Source: Streptomyces buecherae (GTDB taxonomy: Bacteria > Actinomycetota > Actinomycetes > Streptomycetales > Streptomycetaceae). From it: DNA of 64,000 nucleotides. Numbering within the stretch: the stretch's first letter is position 1; the number at the start of each line of letters is the position of its first letter. The notes under the pieces are model-generated. The model ran no database searches and was not told where the DNA came from. It saw only the letters and a list, made by a program, of their open reading frames with translations. The position numbers and the translations under genes were made by a program. Location of the stretch: assembly GCF_014295035.1 (NCBI RefSeq), contig NZ_CP060404.1, positions 7,666,501 through 7,730,500 on the forward strand, given 5' to 3'. Shown one piece after another: positions 16,108 to 24,644 of this stretch.

Positions 16108-18482
16108 GCTGGAAGCTCAGCGACACCTTCCTGCTGCGGCGGGCCGGTTTCCCCTTCGACCTGCTCGACGGGTTCGCCGCCACCGACCTCGCCCGCCTCG
16201 CCCTGCGCTGGGCCGACGTTACGGAGGAGGCCGAGCGGCGGCGCCGGACACTGCTCGGTGAGCTGTTCCCCGCCGCCGTGGAACGGGCCCGCAAGCGGGA
16301 GGACCGAGCGGCGCTGCGCGGCCTGTCCGCGCTGCGCCGCTCGGTCGGCCGCCGCCGGGTGCGCCCCGTACCGCCGGGCCTCGAGGACGACGAGCTGACC
16401 CAGGCCCACCGCGCCTGGGCGGAACAGGCCGACCAAGCCGCTGAGCTTGCCGCGGAGGCGCGACGCGCCGTGGCGCCCGCCTGGGAGAGCGCCGCCCGCG
16501 GCCTGCGCGAGCTCGCCGAGCGCGAGGACATCTCCGACGCCCTCCTCCAACTCTCGCCCGACTTCCACGAAGCCACTACGCGCCACCTCGCCGACGACCG
16601 GCGCGCCGACGCGGCGTCCCGGGCGCACGACCGGCGCCTCTGGTCCTACCTGCAGCGCCTCGCCGCCAAGAACGAAACCACCAGCGCCTTCGGTCCGGTG
16701 ACCTTCGGCTCCTTCGGCGCGGTCGACGCACCGGAGGCGGGCGCGGAACTCCCCGACGGCGTACGCGAACGCGTCACCTTCGTCTCGTTCTGGGCCGCCG
16801 TGGCCATCGGCCGCGCCGCGACCCGCAGCGTCGCCGTGCGCGACCTCGTCCCGGCGCGCCGCCTGCCCGCCGTCCACCTCACCGGCGACCTGGCGACCCT
16901 GCCGGGCCGCCCGCCCGTCCCGCTCTCCGAGACCGAGCTGAGCGTGCTGCACGCCTGCGACGGCACCCGCGACGCCCAGGGCATCGCCGACGCCACCCGG
17001 CTCGACACCGCCGCCACCCGCACGGCCCTCGCCGCCCTGGAGCGCTCCGCGCTCATCCAGCGACGCTGCGAACCGTGCTCCACCAGCCTCGACCCGCTGC
17101 ACGACGTACTCGACCAACTCCCCGACACCCCCGGACTGCACGCGTTCACCGCCGCGGCGAAGGAGTTCGCCGATCTCGTCGCCGCCTTCGCCACCAGCCC
17201 GCCCGACGCGCGCCGCGCCGCGCTCCGCCGCGCCGAGCAGGCATTCGAAGCCCTCACCGGCACCCCGGCCCGGCGCAACGCGGGCGGCACCTACGCCGAC
17301 CGGCTCGTCCTCTTCGAGGACTGCCACGGAGACGGCCAGCCCCTCACCCTTCCGGAGCGCCTGCGGCAGCGCATCCAGCACGAACTGCGCCCCGTGCTCG
17401 ACTTCGGCCTCACCGTCGGACAGCGGGTGCGCACCGCCCACCGAGAGCTGGCCGCCGAACTCCTCGCCGAAACCGGCGAGGTGCCCTTCCTCGAGTTCGC
17501 CGCGCGGCTCACCCGCGCCGTCGAAGAGGGCCGCCTACGCCCGGCGCTCGCCCCGGTGGAACGGCTCCACGACGCCTACCGGGCCCTGGTCACCGACGTG
17601 AGCGACGGCCGCACCGCCCGCCTCGACCCCGACCGGCTGACCGCGCTCGGGCGGCCGGACGACACACCCGCCTTCGTCAGCCCGGACCTGCTGCTCACCG
17701 GCGCCCGGCACGGCGAAGGTCCCCTCGTACTCGGCGAGATCCACCCGTACGTCTTCGGCTGGGGCCTCCAGGGCGGCTTCGCCCCCGACCCGGAGGCGCT
17801 GCGACAGGAACTGGCCGGGCTCCTGCCCGCCTGGGGCGGCCCCGACCGGCTCGCCACCGTGCTGCACCGCAGGCGCCACAAGGGCCTGATCACCAACCGC
17901 TTCCCGGGCACGTTCATCGAAGTCACCGGCACCGCGCGCAGCGCACCCCGCCGCGTTCCCATCAACGCCCTGCGGGCCACCCTGCGCGACGGCGAACCCA
18001 CGCTGCTCGGCCCGGACGGCCCGCTGGAGCTGTACGTCGGCGAAGCGGACCACCCGCACCTGCGCGTCTTCGCCCCCGCCCAGGTCGAAGTGGTCCGGCT
18101 CGCCCTCGGCGAACGCACCCCGCGGATCGTCGTCGGCGATGTCGTGGTGCAGCGCGCGGCCTGGCGGCCCGGCGACACCCACCGCGACGCCCTCGTGGCG
18201 GCCAGCACCGACCAACTGGCTCTGGCCGTCGCCTCGTTGCGCCGCGCCCTCGACCTGCCCAGACACCTCTTCTCCCTCGGCACGGGCGAGATCAAGCCCC
18301 TCTACCTGGACCTCGACTGCGTCCACAGCCAGTACGCGCTGCGACAGCAAGCCGAACACGGGCCCCTGTCCCTGGTGGAGATGCTCCCCGCGCCCGACCA
18401 GCTCTGGCTGCGCCGCTCCACCGGCGCCTTCACCAGCGAGCTGCGCCTGTCCATGTCCCGGGTGCCGGGAGGCCGCACATGA
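16104..18482 (+). CDS. PEARL 4: peptide aminoacyl-tRNA ligase-like
   Basis: A 792-aa lantibiotic-dehydratase N-domain protein opening with SDTFLLRRAGFPFDLLDGF. Motifs are QRLAAKNETTSAFGPVTFG near residue 185, ARRNAGGTYADRLVLFED near 395, the IKPLYLDLDC block near 730 and EMLPAPDQLWL near the end. The KPLYLDLDC block departs from the KPVLLD pattern of the paralogues, which may reflect a different acyl-tRNA or acceptor. Its ATG overlaps the preceding gene and its stop overlaps the next start, each by 4 bp. Expected role is tRNA-dependent amino acid addition to the scaffold peptide; the specificity is unknown. Confidence 0.82.
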   Translation: MSWKLSDTFLLRRAGFPFDLLDGFAATDLARLALRWADVTEEAERRRRTLLGELFPAAVERARKREDRAALRGLSALRRSVGRRRVRPVPPGLEDDELTQAHRAWAEQADQAAELAAEARRAVAPAWESAARGLRELAEREDISDALLQLSPDFHEATTRHLADDRRADAASRAHDRRLWSYLQRLAAKNETTSAFGPVTFGSFGAVDAPEAGAELPDGVRERVTFVSFWAAVAIGRAATRSVAVRDLVPARRLPAVHLTGDLATLPGRPPVPLSETELSVLHACDGTRDAQGIADATRLDTAATRTALAALERSALIQRRCEPCSTSLDPLHDVLDQLPDTPGLHAFTAAAKEFADLVAAFATSPPDARRAALRRAEQAFEALTGTPARRNAGGTYADRLVLFEDCHGDGQPLTLPERLRQRIQHELRPVLDFGLTVGQRVRTAHRELAAELLAETGEVPFLEFAARLTRAVEEGRLRPALAPVERLHDAYRALVTDVSDGRTARLDPDRLTALGRPDDTPAFVSPDLLLTGARHGEGPLVLGEIHPYVFGWGLQGGFAPDPEALRQELAGLLPAWGGPDRLATVLHRRRHKGLITNRFPGTFIEVTGTARSAPRRVPINALRATLRDGEPTLLGPDGPLELYVGEADHPHLRVFAPAQVEVVRLALGERTPRIVVGDVVVQRAAWRPGDTHRDALVAASTDQLALAVASLRRALDLPRHLFSLGTGEIKPLYLDLDCVHSQYALRQQAEHGPLSLVEMLPAPDQLWLRRSTGAFTSELRLSMSRVPGGRT

Positions 18483-19918
18483 TCACGGTCGTGCCCCCGT
18501 ACGGAGACCCCAGCCTCCGCCTCGCCCACCGCCCCGAGGACGGTGAACTCATCGACGTGACCGCCCAGTTCGTGGCCGAGCTGGTGGCGGCGGCAGTGGC
18601 CGGAAAGCCCTTCGGCGGCGCCGAACCCGCCGACCGGGGCGCCGCGCTGCTGCGGACGGCGGGGGCCGCCGCACTGGGCGACAGCCACGCCGACACCGTG
18701 CACCGGCTGCGCGGCCTCGGCCCCGTCCTCACCAGCCTCGCCGCCCCGGCACACGGCGTACACCTGCGCCTCGACGACCTCGAGCTGGCCGAAGGAACCA
18801 CCCAGAGCAGCGCCGACGTGCTCCGCGCCGCCGCCGCGCCCGCCCCCTACCAGGCCGCCCTGGCCCGTGCCGCCGACCACGCCCGCACCCATCGCGAGGT
18901 CACCGTCGTCATCGAGCGCGACCAACAACTGCCCGCCGCGCTGTGGCTCCTCGGCGAACTGCGCGCGGCACCACCCCGCACCGTGCGGGTGACCGGCCGC
19001 TACGCCACCGCCTGCTGGCCCGTCCTGCGCACCCTGCCGCCCTGCGCGGACGCGACGCTCGCCCCCACCCCCCGCGGACTGCCCTGGCTCGTCGTCGACC
19101 CCTTCCGGCCCGATGCTCCGCCCGCCCTGCGCTGGCGGGAACGGGCCGCCGACCCACGGCCGCACGGCTCCTGGGCGGGCCGGGTCGCCCTGCGCCACGT
19201 CCTCGCGGGGGACGCCGCGGGCGCCCGCACGGCCGTCCTCGGACTGTGCGCCAGCGGCGAACGCGTCCTCGGCCGCGGCGGCTCCACCGCCACCTGGCCG
19301 GAGCTGGCCAGGGCCGTGGAGGCACTGCGCACCCAGGGCACCCGCGTTCTCGCCGAAGTGTGGATCGGCGCCCCGGGCTGCGCACCCGACGAAGCCGCGC
19401 GGGGCCTGCGGGCCGTGGCGGACACCGTGGACCGCGTCGCCGGACTCCGCGTCTTCGACTGGCCGGTCGGCTGGACCACGCCCCACTGGGGCCCGCACCC
19501 GGTGACGTACGAGAGGACCGGCCTCGACCTGGCCCGCCACCACACCCTGCGCGGACAGCCGCCGCCCGACGAACTCACCGCACTCGTCACCGCCCTGGCC
19601 GGACCGCTGGCACGCGCCGGAGAGCTGGTCCCCGGCAGGGTCGCGGCCGCCTACCTCGCCACCCCGCCCGCCCGTACCGGCCCGGACCTCGGACTCGACC
19701 CCGACGTGGTGCTCGGCGCCCACAGCACCCGGACCGGCAAGGGCATCGCCGTCAACCTGCGCACCGGCGCCTGCACCAGGATCGGCAGCGAGATGACCGA
19801 ACTCCTCACCCGGCCCCCCGAGCGGCGAGCGGACGCCGTCCGCGCCGTCCTCGCGGCGCTGCCCGGGCCGCAGCTGTCCGCGCTGCGCGACGGCGACGTC
19901 CTGGTGGGGGCCGCGTGA
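18479..19918 (+). CDS. Radical-SAM/B12-like protein lacking the CxxxCxxC cluster motif
   Basis: A 479-aa protein with no confident family name. Its layout resembles a cobalamin-binding radical SAM protein. The N-terminus MITVVPPYGDPS is like the first strand of the B12 domain. A later barrel-like strand/loop, VLAEVWIGAPGCAPDEA near residue 300, mimics the 'GxPGET..' segment of that family and is followed by VFDWPVGWTTPHWG, like the usual P-x-tP loop. The defining CxxxCxxC is absent and the scattered cysteines (ATACWP, LPPCAD, LGLCAS) do not form it. It would therefore be a non-catalytic relative, perhaps a binding or partner protein. Overlaps of 4 bp with PEARL 4 and PEARL 5 place it firmly in the pathway. 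An unrelated novel fold is the alternative. Confidence 0.5.
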   Translation: MITVVPPYGDPSLRLAHRPEDGELIDVTAQFVAELVAAAVAGKPFGGAEPADRGAALLRTAGAAALGDSHADTVHRLRGLGPVLTSLAAPAHGVHLRLDDLELAEGTTQSSADVLRAAAAPAPYQAALARAADHARTHREVTVVIERDQQLPAALWLLGELRAAPPRTVRVTGRYATACWPVLRTLPPCADATLAPTPRGLPWLVVDPFRPDAPPALRWRERAADPRPHGSWAGRVALRHVLAGDAAGARTAVLGLCASGERVLGRGGSTATWPELARAVEALRTQGTRVLAEVWIGAPGCAPDEAARGLRAVADTVDRVAGLRVFDWPVGWTTPHWGPHPVTYERTGLDLARHHTLRGQPPPDELTALVTALAGPLARAGELVPGRVAAAYLATPPARTGPDLGLDPDVVLGAHSTRTGKGIAVNLRTGACTRIGSEMTELLTRPPERRADAVRAVLAALPGPQLSALRDGDVLVGAA

Positions 19919-22110
19919 CCGGGGCGTGGCGCATGTCGCCGGTCTTCGTGCTGCGCCACGCGGGGATGCCCTGGGAGTGGCTGGCCGACATCGCCTTCCC
20001 CGCCGAACTGGTGCGGCTCGCCGACCGCGCGGAGGACGACGGCGCCGACGCCACCGCCCGCTTCGACGACGCGTACGCGGCCGAACGCGCCCGCCTGCGC
20101 GGCGAGTTGCACCGACGGGCCCGCCACGAGGAGTTCCGCGCCGCCGTGTTCCTCTCCAACCCGGGCATGTACGAGGGCATGCTGCGCGGATACCTGGACC
20201 GGGACGAGATACCGGACAACGCGCGCTTCCGGCGCGTCGAGCGACAGATCTACCTCTACCTCCAGCGGTTCTGCGGCAAGAACGAGACCACCAGTACCTT
20301 CGGACCGATGGGATACGGCGAACGGGACGACGGCGAGGGCCTGCGCATCGAGCGTCGCGCGCAGCGCCGCAAGGTCCTGCCCGCGCGCTGGGCCCTGGAG
20401 GAGCTGGCCCGCGCCCTGGCACGGGACCCCGCACTGCGCCGGCACATCCCGGTGCGCCGCCCCCTCCTGACCGCGTCGGCGGACTCGGGCCGGGCGCCGC
20501 GCACGTCACGAGAGCGGGCCCTGTGGGACGCGCTGGCCGACGGCCCGCTGTCGCTCGCCGCGCTCGCCGACCGCCTCGGCACCTCCGTCGCCGAGACCGG
20601 ACGGCAACTGCGCCCGCTGCTCGCGGACGGACGGCTCCACCGGGGGCTGCTCTTCCCCGCCGACGTCGTCGACGGCCTCGCCGGGCTGCGCGGCGCGGTC
20701 GCGGCACTGCCCGAAGTCCCGCGCCGCGACGCCTGGTTGGCGGAGCTGGACGCCTTCGCCGACGGCCTGCGGGCGTTCGCCGCAGCCGGTGTGGACGAAC
20801 GCGCACGCCTCCTGACCGCGCTGGAGGCCAGGTTCACGGAACTGACCGGAGTCCCCGCCCGCCGTGGCGCCGGAGACATCTACGCGGACCGCCTCATCCT
20901 CTTCGAGGAGGCGTCCTCCCTCTTCCACCTCAGGATCGGAGACGACCTCGCGCGGAGTGTCGAACGCCAGGTGGCCGACGGACTCGACCTCTCCGCCGCC
21001 ACGGGCGCCGCCGTCCAGCGCGACTACAAGCAGCAGATGGCCGCCGTGCTGCGGGAGCTGGGGGGCTCGGCGCGGTTCACCGAGTACGCGGCCGCCGCCA
21101 AGCCCCGGGAGGAGATGAGCTCAAGCTTCGGCGGCCACCGGCACACCATCACCGTCGACGTGCCGCCGGGGGACGACGTCACCCTGCCCGCCCCGGCCGA
21201 GCTGGCGGCGCCCCAGCGCTACGCACTCCCCGATATCTGCCTGACCTCCCCGTTCGGCCCCCGCCCCGGTGTCCTGCTCGCCCGCGTGCACCACCACCTG
21301 CTCCTGGAGGGCTGGCTCACCACCTTCTGGGACGACACCGACCGCATCACCCGGCAGGTACGGACCTGGCTCACCGGCGCCGTCCCCGGACGGCAGCTCG
21401 CCGCGCTCGCCACCACCCGGCGCAACAAGGGCTTCTACCGCTTCCCGGGGCGACGCGTCCTCATCGCGCACGTCGACCACGAGGGCGGCACCGACGCCGT
21501 GGCGGGTGACCAGCTGACCGTACGGCTGTGTGACGGCGCGCCGCAGCTCATCGACCGTGACGGGCACCGCGTGCTCCTGTACCCGATGCTCGCCGACCTC
21601 ACCACGTACCCGCCGATCGCGGCCCTGACGGACGCCCCCGTCCTGCACCTGCCGGTTCGGCAGGCCGATCCGGGGCGGGCCCTCGGGCGAGTGCGGGTCG
21701 GCGGCGCCGTCTACCAACGGGCCCGCTGGGAACTGGAGTTGGCGGAACTGCGCGGCCTGCGCGGCAGCGCGGCCTTCCGGTGGCTGCGCCGCACCGCGCG
21801 CCGCACCGGGCTGCCCCGGTTCTTCTTCGTCCGCGCCGAGAGCGAACGCAAACCCGTCCTCATCGACTCCTGGTCGCCGTTCGCCGTGGACGTACTCTGC
21901 CACCTGGCACGGGACGTCGACCGCTGCCGGGCCGAGGAGATGTATCCGGCACCCGAGGACCTCTGGCTCCAGGACGAGCGCGGGCACTACACGTGCGAGC
22001 TGCGAGTACAGTTCTTGCGCGCGGTGGACGGCCACGTCGACGAAGCGGGTGACCACGACGGCGAAACGGATGGCCACATCGACTCGGCAGGCGAGAGGAC
22101 GGCACCGTGA
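19915..22110 (+). CDS. PEARL 5: short peptide aminoacyl-tRNA ligase-like protein
   Basis: A 731-aa member of the same family, opening with SPVFVLRHAGMPWEWLADI. The KNETTSTFGPMGYG motif comes near residue 121, about 65 residues earlier than in the four paralogues, so an N-terminal helical segment is missing. Other marks are RRGAGDIYADRLILFEE near 320, RKPVLIDSWSP near 645 and EMYPAPEDLWL near 680. The last 30 residues are acidic and His/Gly-rich. The GTG at 19915 overlaps the previous stop; an ATG at 19933 is the alternative start. It should also be tRNA-dependent, but the shortened N-domain could alter peptide recognition. Its stop overlaps the GTG of the exporter gene by 4 bp. Confidence 0.78.
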   Translation: MTGAWRMSPVFVLRHAGMPWEWLADIAFPAELVRLADRAEDDGADATARFDDAYAAERARLRGELHRRARHEEFRAAVFLSNPGMYEGMLRGYLDRDEIPDNARFRRVERQIYLYLQRFCGKNETTSTFGPMGYGERDDGEGLRIERRAQRRKVLPARWALEELARALARDPALRRHIPVRRPLLTASADSGRAPRTSRERALWDALADGPLSLAALADRLGTSVAETGRQLRPLLADGRLHRGLLFPADVVDGLAGLRGAVAALPEVPRRDAWLAELDAFADGLRAFAAAGVDERARLLTALEARFTELTGVPARRGAGDIYADRLILFEEASSLFHLRIGDDLARSVERQVADGLDLSAATGAAVQRDYKQQMAAVLRELGGSARFTEYAAAAKPREEMSSSFGGHRHTITVDVPPGDDVTLPAPAELAAPQRYALPDICLTSPFGPRPGVLLARVHHHLLLEGWLTTFWDDTDRITRQVRTWLTGAVPGRQLAALATTRRNKGFYRFPGRRVLIAHVDHEGGTDAVAGDQLTVRLCDGAPQLIDRDGHRVLLYPMLADLTTYPPIAALTDAPVLHLPVRQADPGRALGRVRVGGAVYQRARWELELAELRGLRGSAAFRWLRRTARRTGLPRFFFVRAESERKPVLIDSWSPFAVDVLCHLARDVDRCRAEEMYPAPEDLWLQDERGHYTCELRVQFLRAVDGHVDEAGDHDGETDGHIDSAGERTAP

Positions 22111-23327
22111 TCGGCCACTACCGGACCTTCTTCGCCCGTCCCGGCGTGCCGTGGCTGGCCTCCTTCGGCCTGGTGGGACGGCTGCCGAACGGCATGCTGA
22201 GCCTGGTGTTCGTCCTGGCCACCGCCGAGAGCACCGGGTCCTACGCCATCGCCGGAGCCGCCGCCGCCTGCTACACGGTGGGCACCGCCCTCGGCAACCC
22301 CCTGTGGAGCCGAGGCGTCGACCGCCTCGGCGCGCGCGCCGTGCTGGCCGGCACCGGCATCGCGCAGAGCGCGCTGCTCCTCGTCGCCGCCGCCGTACTG
22401 ACCGGCGAGGACCGCAGCGCCGTACTCCTGGTGCTGCTCGCCGCCCTGTGCGGGGTGCTGCTGCCGCCGCTCAACGCCGTGATGCGGTCCCTGTGGTCAC
22501 GGATGTTCAGCGGCTCCGAGCTCAAGACGACGGCCTTCGCGTACGAGTCCGTCGTCACCGACCTGGTTTTCATCGTCGGCCCCTTCCTGGTGGCCGCCGT
22601 GATGGCGGTCGCCGACCCCGGCCTCGCGCTGGTGGCGGCCGCGGTGGCGACGGCCGTCGGCTGCGTCCTGGTGGCCGTCAGCCCGCAGGCCAAGGCCGTC
22701 CCACCCGCCGAGCAGGGCGACCGGCACTGGCTCGGCCCCTTGCGGTTCCGCGCCGTACTCGGCCTGCTGCCCGTCGGGTTCCTGCTGATCGGCAGCATCG
22801 TCGCCATCGAGGTGACGCTCGTGTCCTTCGCCGACATCAGGGGCACGCCCAGCCTGTCCGGCGTGCTGATCGCGGTGCTCTCGGTGGGCGGCGTGGCAGG
22901 CGGACTCTACTGGGGGGCGCGGCGCCAGCCCGGCACGCACGTCCAGCAGCTCGTCGTCCTCCTCGGCGCCCTGGGCGCGGGCTGGGGGCTGCTCGCCGTG
23001 ACGCGGAACCCCTGGGTCCTCGGCGGTCTGCTGCTGCTCGCCGGTCTGGTGCTCAACCCCGCGATCACCGCGCAGTTCTCCGCCATGGACGACGTGGCGC
23101 CACCGGAGATGATCACCGAGTCGTTCGGCTGGCTCAACGCGATGACCTCGGCGGGCTCGGCGGCGGGTGCGACGCTCGCCGGTCTCCTCGTCTCGGAGCG
23201 CGCGGAGCCCGGCTTCCTGCTCGCGGCGGGCATGTGCCTCCTCGGCTGCCTCGTCGCGGCGGCGTTCCAGGGCCCGTGGCGAAGCGCCGGTGCGGCGCCG
23301 GAGGAGCCGGTGGAGCAGGCGAGTTGA
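22107..23327 (+). CDS. MFS transporter (probable exporter of the pathway product)
   Basis: A 406-aa membrane protein with about 12 hydrophobic segments and the major-facilitator layout. The first pair contains WLASFGLVGRLPNGMLSLVFVLA and the A-motif-like loop reads NPLWSRGVDRLGARAVLAG near residue 70. A charged central loop (SPQAKAVPPAEQGDRHW, near residue 200) separates the two halves. It resembles bacterial drug-efflux MFS proteins. The GTG start overlaps the PEARL 5 stop by 4 bp, so it most likely exports the small molecule or gives self-resistance. Substrate unknown. Confidence 0.88.
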   Translation: MIGHYRTFFARPGVPWLASFGLVGRLPNGMLSLVFVLATAESTGSYAIAGAAAACYTVGTALGNPLWSRGVDRLGARAVLAGTGIAQSALLLVAAAVLTGEDRSAVLLVLLAALCGVLLPPLNAVMRSLWSRMFSGSELKTTAFAYESVVTDLVFIVGPFLVAAVMAVADPGLALVAAAVATAVGCVLVAVSPQAKAVPPAEQGDRHWLGPLRFRAVLGLLPVGFLLIGSIVAIEVTLVSFADIRGTPSLSGVLIAVLSVGGVAGGLYWGARRQPGTHVQQLVVLLGALGAGWGLLAVTRNPWVLGGLLLLAGLVLNPAITAQFSAMDDVAPPEMITESFGWLNAMTSAGSAAGATLAGLLVSERAEPGFLLAAGMCLLGCLVAAAFQGPWRSAGAAPEEPVEQAS

Positions 23328-23376
23328 GGGGCGCGGAAGGTGCAGGCAGACATGCGCGGAAGGGAAACAGAACACC

Positions 23377-23985
23377 ATGGCCATGACCAGCCCCCGCCCC
23401 AAGGTGGTGTGCGTCAGCGGTTCGCTGCCGCCGGACTCCAAGACCGAACGCCTGGCGCTGTGGTGCGCCACGGCCCTCGGTGACCTGGGCGCGGAGGTGG
23501 TCCTCTACCGAGGCGCCGACATCGAGTTCCCGCACTACCGCATGCCGCCCGCCGAGCGGGACAAGCCCGTACAGCGCTACCTGGAGGACCTCAAGAAGGC
23601 CGACGGCGTCGTCCTGATCTCGCCCACGTACCACGGCACCGTGTCCGGCGTACTGAAGAACGCCCTCGACTACGTGAACGACCTCATCGGCGAACCCCGC
23701 CCGTTCCTCGACGGCCGCCCCGTCGGCTGCGTCGCGGTGGCCGCAGGCGACCAGGGCGCGACCGCCACGCTGACCACGCTGCGCACCATCGCCCACGCGC
23801 TGCGGGCCTGGCCGACACCGCTGGGCGTGGCGGCCACGGGCCCGTCCGCCGCGCTCGATGCCGAGGGTGGCCCAGCCGACGACCGCCTCGCGGCGCAGCT
23901 CCAGATCATGTTCGGCCAGGTACTCACCCTGGCGGTGCCCCATGCGCGCCGGCGCAGCCGCGGGGTCAGCTCCTCGACCACGTGA
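23377..23985 (+). CDS. NAD(P)H-dependent FMN reductase family protein
   Basis: A 202-aa flavodoxin-fold protein. The FMN phosphate loop is VCVSGSLPPDSKTERLA (residues 11-27). The segment GVVLISPTYHGTVSGVLKNALDYV near residue 75 is the signature of NAD(P)H-dependent FMN reductases and related quinone reductases. It starts at the ATG at 23377 behind GGAAGGGA and is probably the last gene of the scaffold-peptide operon (49-bp gap after the exporter). Family members reduce FMN, quinones or azo groups. In this pathway it could supply reduced flavin or act directly on the peptide-bound aromatic residue, as flavoproteins do in ammosamide-type biosynthesis. The C-terminal 15 residues are basic and unlike the fold core. 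Confidence 0.82.
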   Translation: MAMTSPRPKVVCVSGSLPPDSKTERLALWCATALGDLGAEVVLYRGADIEFPHYRMPPAERDKPVQRYLEDLKKADGVVLISPTYHGTVSGVLKNALDYVNDLIGEPRPFLDGRPVGCVAVAAGDQGATATLTTLRTIAHALRAWPTPLGVAATGPSAALDAEGGPADDRLAAQLQIMFGQVLTLAVPHARRRSRGVSSSTT

Positions 23986-24606
23986 TACGCCAGCGCGCGA
24001 GCACCCTCGCCATCACCTCCCGCGCGCACCACCCGCAATGGCCTGCTTCGGTGAACGTTACGTATCCGCGCAGGGGCGTCGGTGGCGGGTCGCCCCGACC
24101 GCACGCGGTGCGATGAAGATTCGGCCTGTTGACGTCGCAGACGGCGTCGAACGCCCGTGGACCGAACTTCGCGTACGCGTCCCCCGTCCATCGCGTTGGC
24201 CGTCACGGAACGGGCTCATGGTGAGGGCGGACCTGTCAGGTAGTCCGTGGTGAGAACGGCGATGCCGGTTCGCCTCGGGGTTGCTCAAGGAGGTGCCTCC
24301 GGGTGCAGGACGCCGTGACCTTCGACAGTTCGCGCGGGCGCCACCATGGGGCCGTCCGGTGCCGGCGTCAGCCGCGTTTCCTGTAGACGGGTGCCCGGCT
24401 CCCGCGTTCGAGAAGGTGGCGCCGTCGGCGCTCGACAATCGCCGCGTACGGGGGCTGCGTTGGTCAGGTCCTCGGCTTGACGAGGCTCTCTTGCTGGTCA
24501 TGCCTCCTTCCCTGTCCGCTGATGCCCCAGGAAGAGACGGCCAGCGCACCTCCCATCCGCTTCCCCCCGTCCCCGGTCGGCATTGACAACCGTCCTCGCG
24601 CCCCGT
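23986..24606. other. 620-bp intergenic region, no gene recognised
   Basis: Between the end of the peptide-locus operon and the GntR operator. Open frames exist on both strands (for example 24058-24615 minus), but none shows a recognisable motif, a ribosome-binding site or the codon pattern of its neighbours. Base composition is a little lower in G+C than the flanks. It may hold the terminator of the upstream operon or decayed sequence. Confidence 0.5.
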
Positions 24607-24644
24607 CACCATCATTCAACTAATCAAGTAGTGGAATGATGGTG
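24607..24644. promoter_or_regulatory. 38-bp palindromic operator overlapping the GntR start codon
   Basis: Outer arms CACCATCATTC (24607-24617) and GAATGATGGTG (24634-24644) are perfect complements. Inner arms ACTA (24619-24622) and TAGT (24629-24632) surround a 6-bp centre. The GntR ATG (24636) lies inside the right arm and there is no ribosome-binding site, so the mRNA is probably leaderless. Binding would block transcription start, consistent with autorepression by a YtrA-type regulator. Confidence 0.7.

Noticed and set aside
2535..22110. Lantibiotic or thiopeptide biosynthesis as the reading of the dehydratase homologues
   Set aside because: No LanC cyclase, no elimination domain seen, no Ser/Thr/Cys-rich core peptide, and no YcaO or pyridine synthase. 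The scaffold-peptide model fits better.
24058..24615. A 185-aa minus-strand frame before the GntR gene
   Set aside because: Basic, low-complexity sequence with no motif or ribosome-binding site, and it would read through the GntR operator from its own start.
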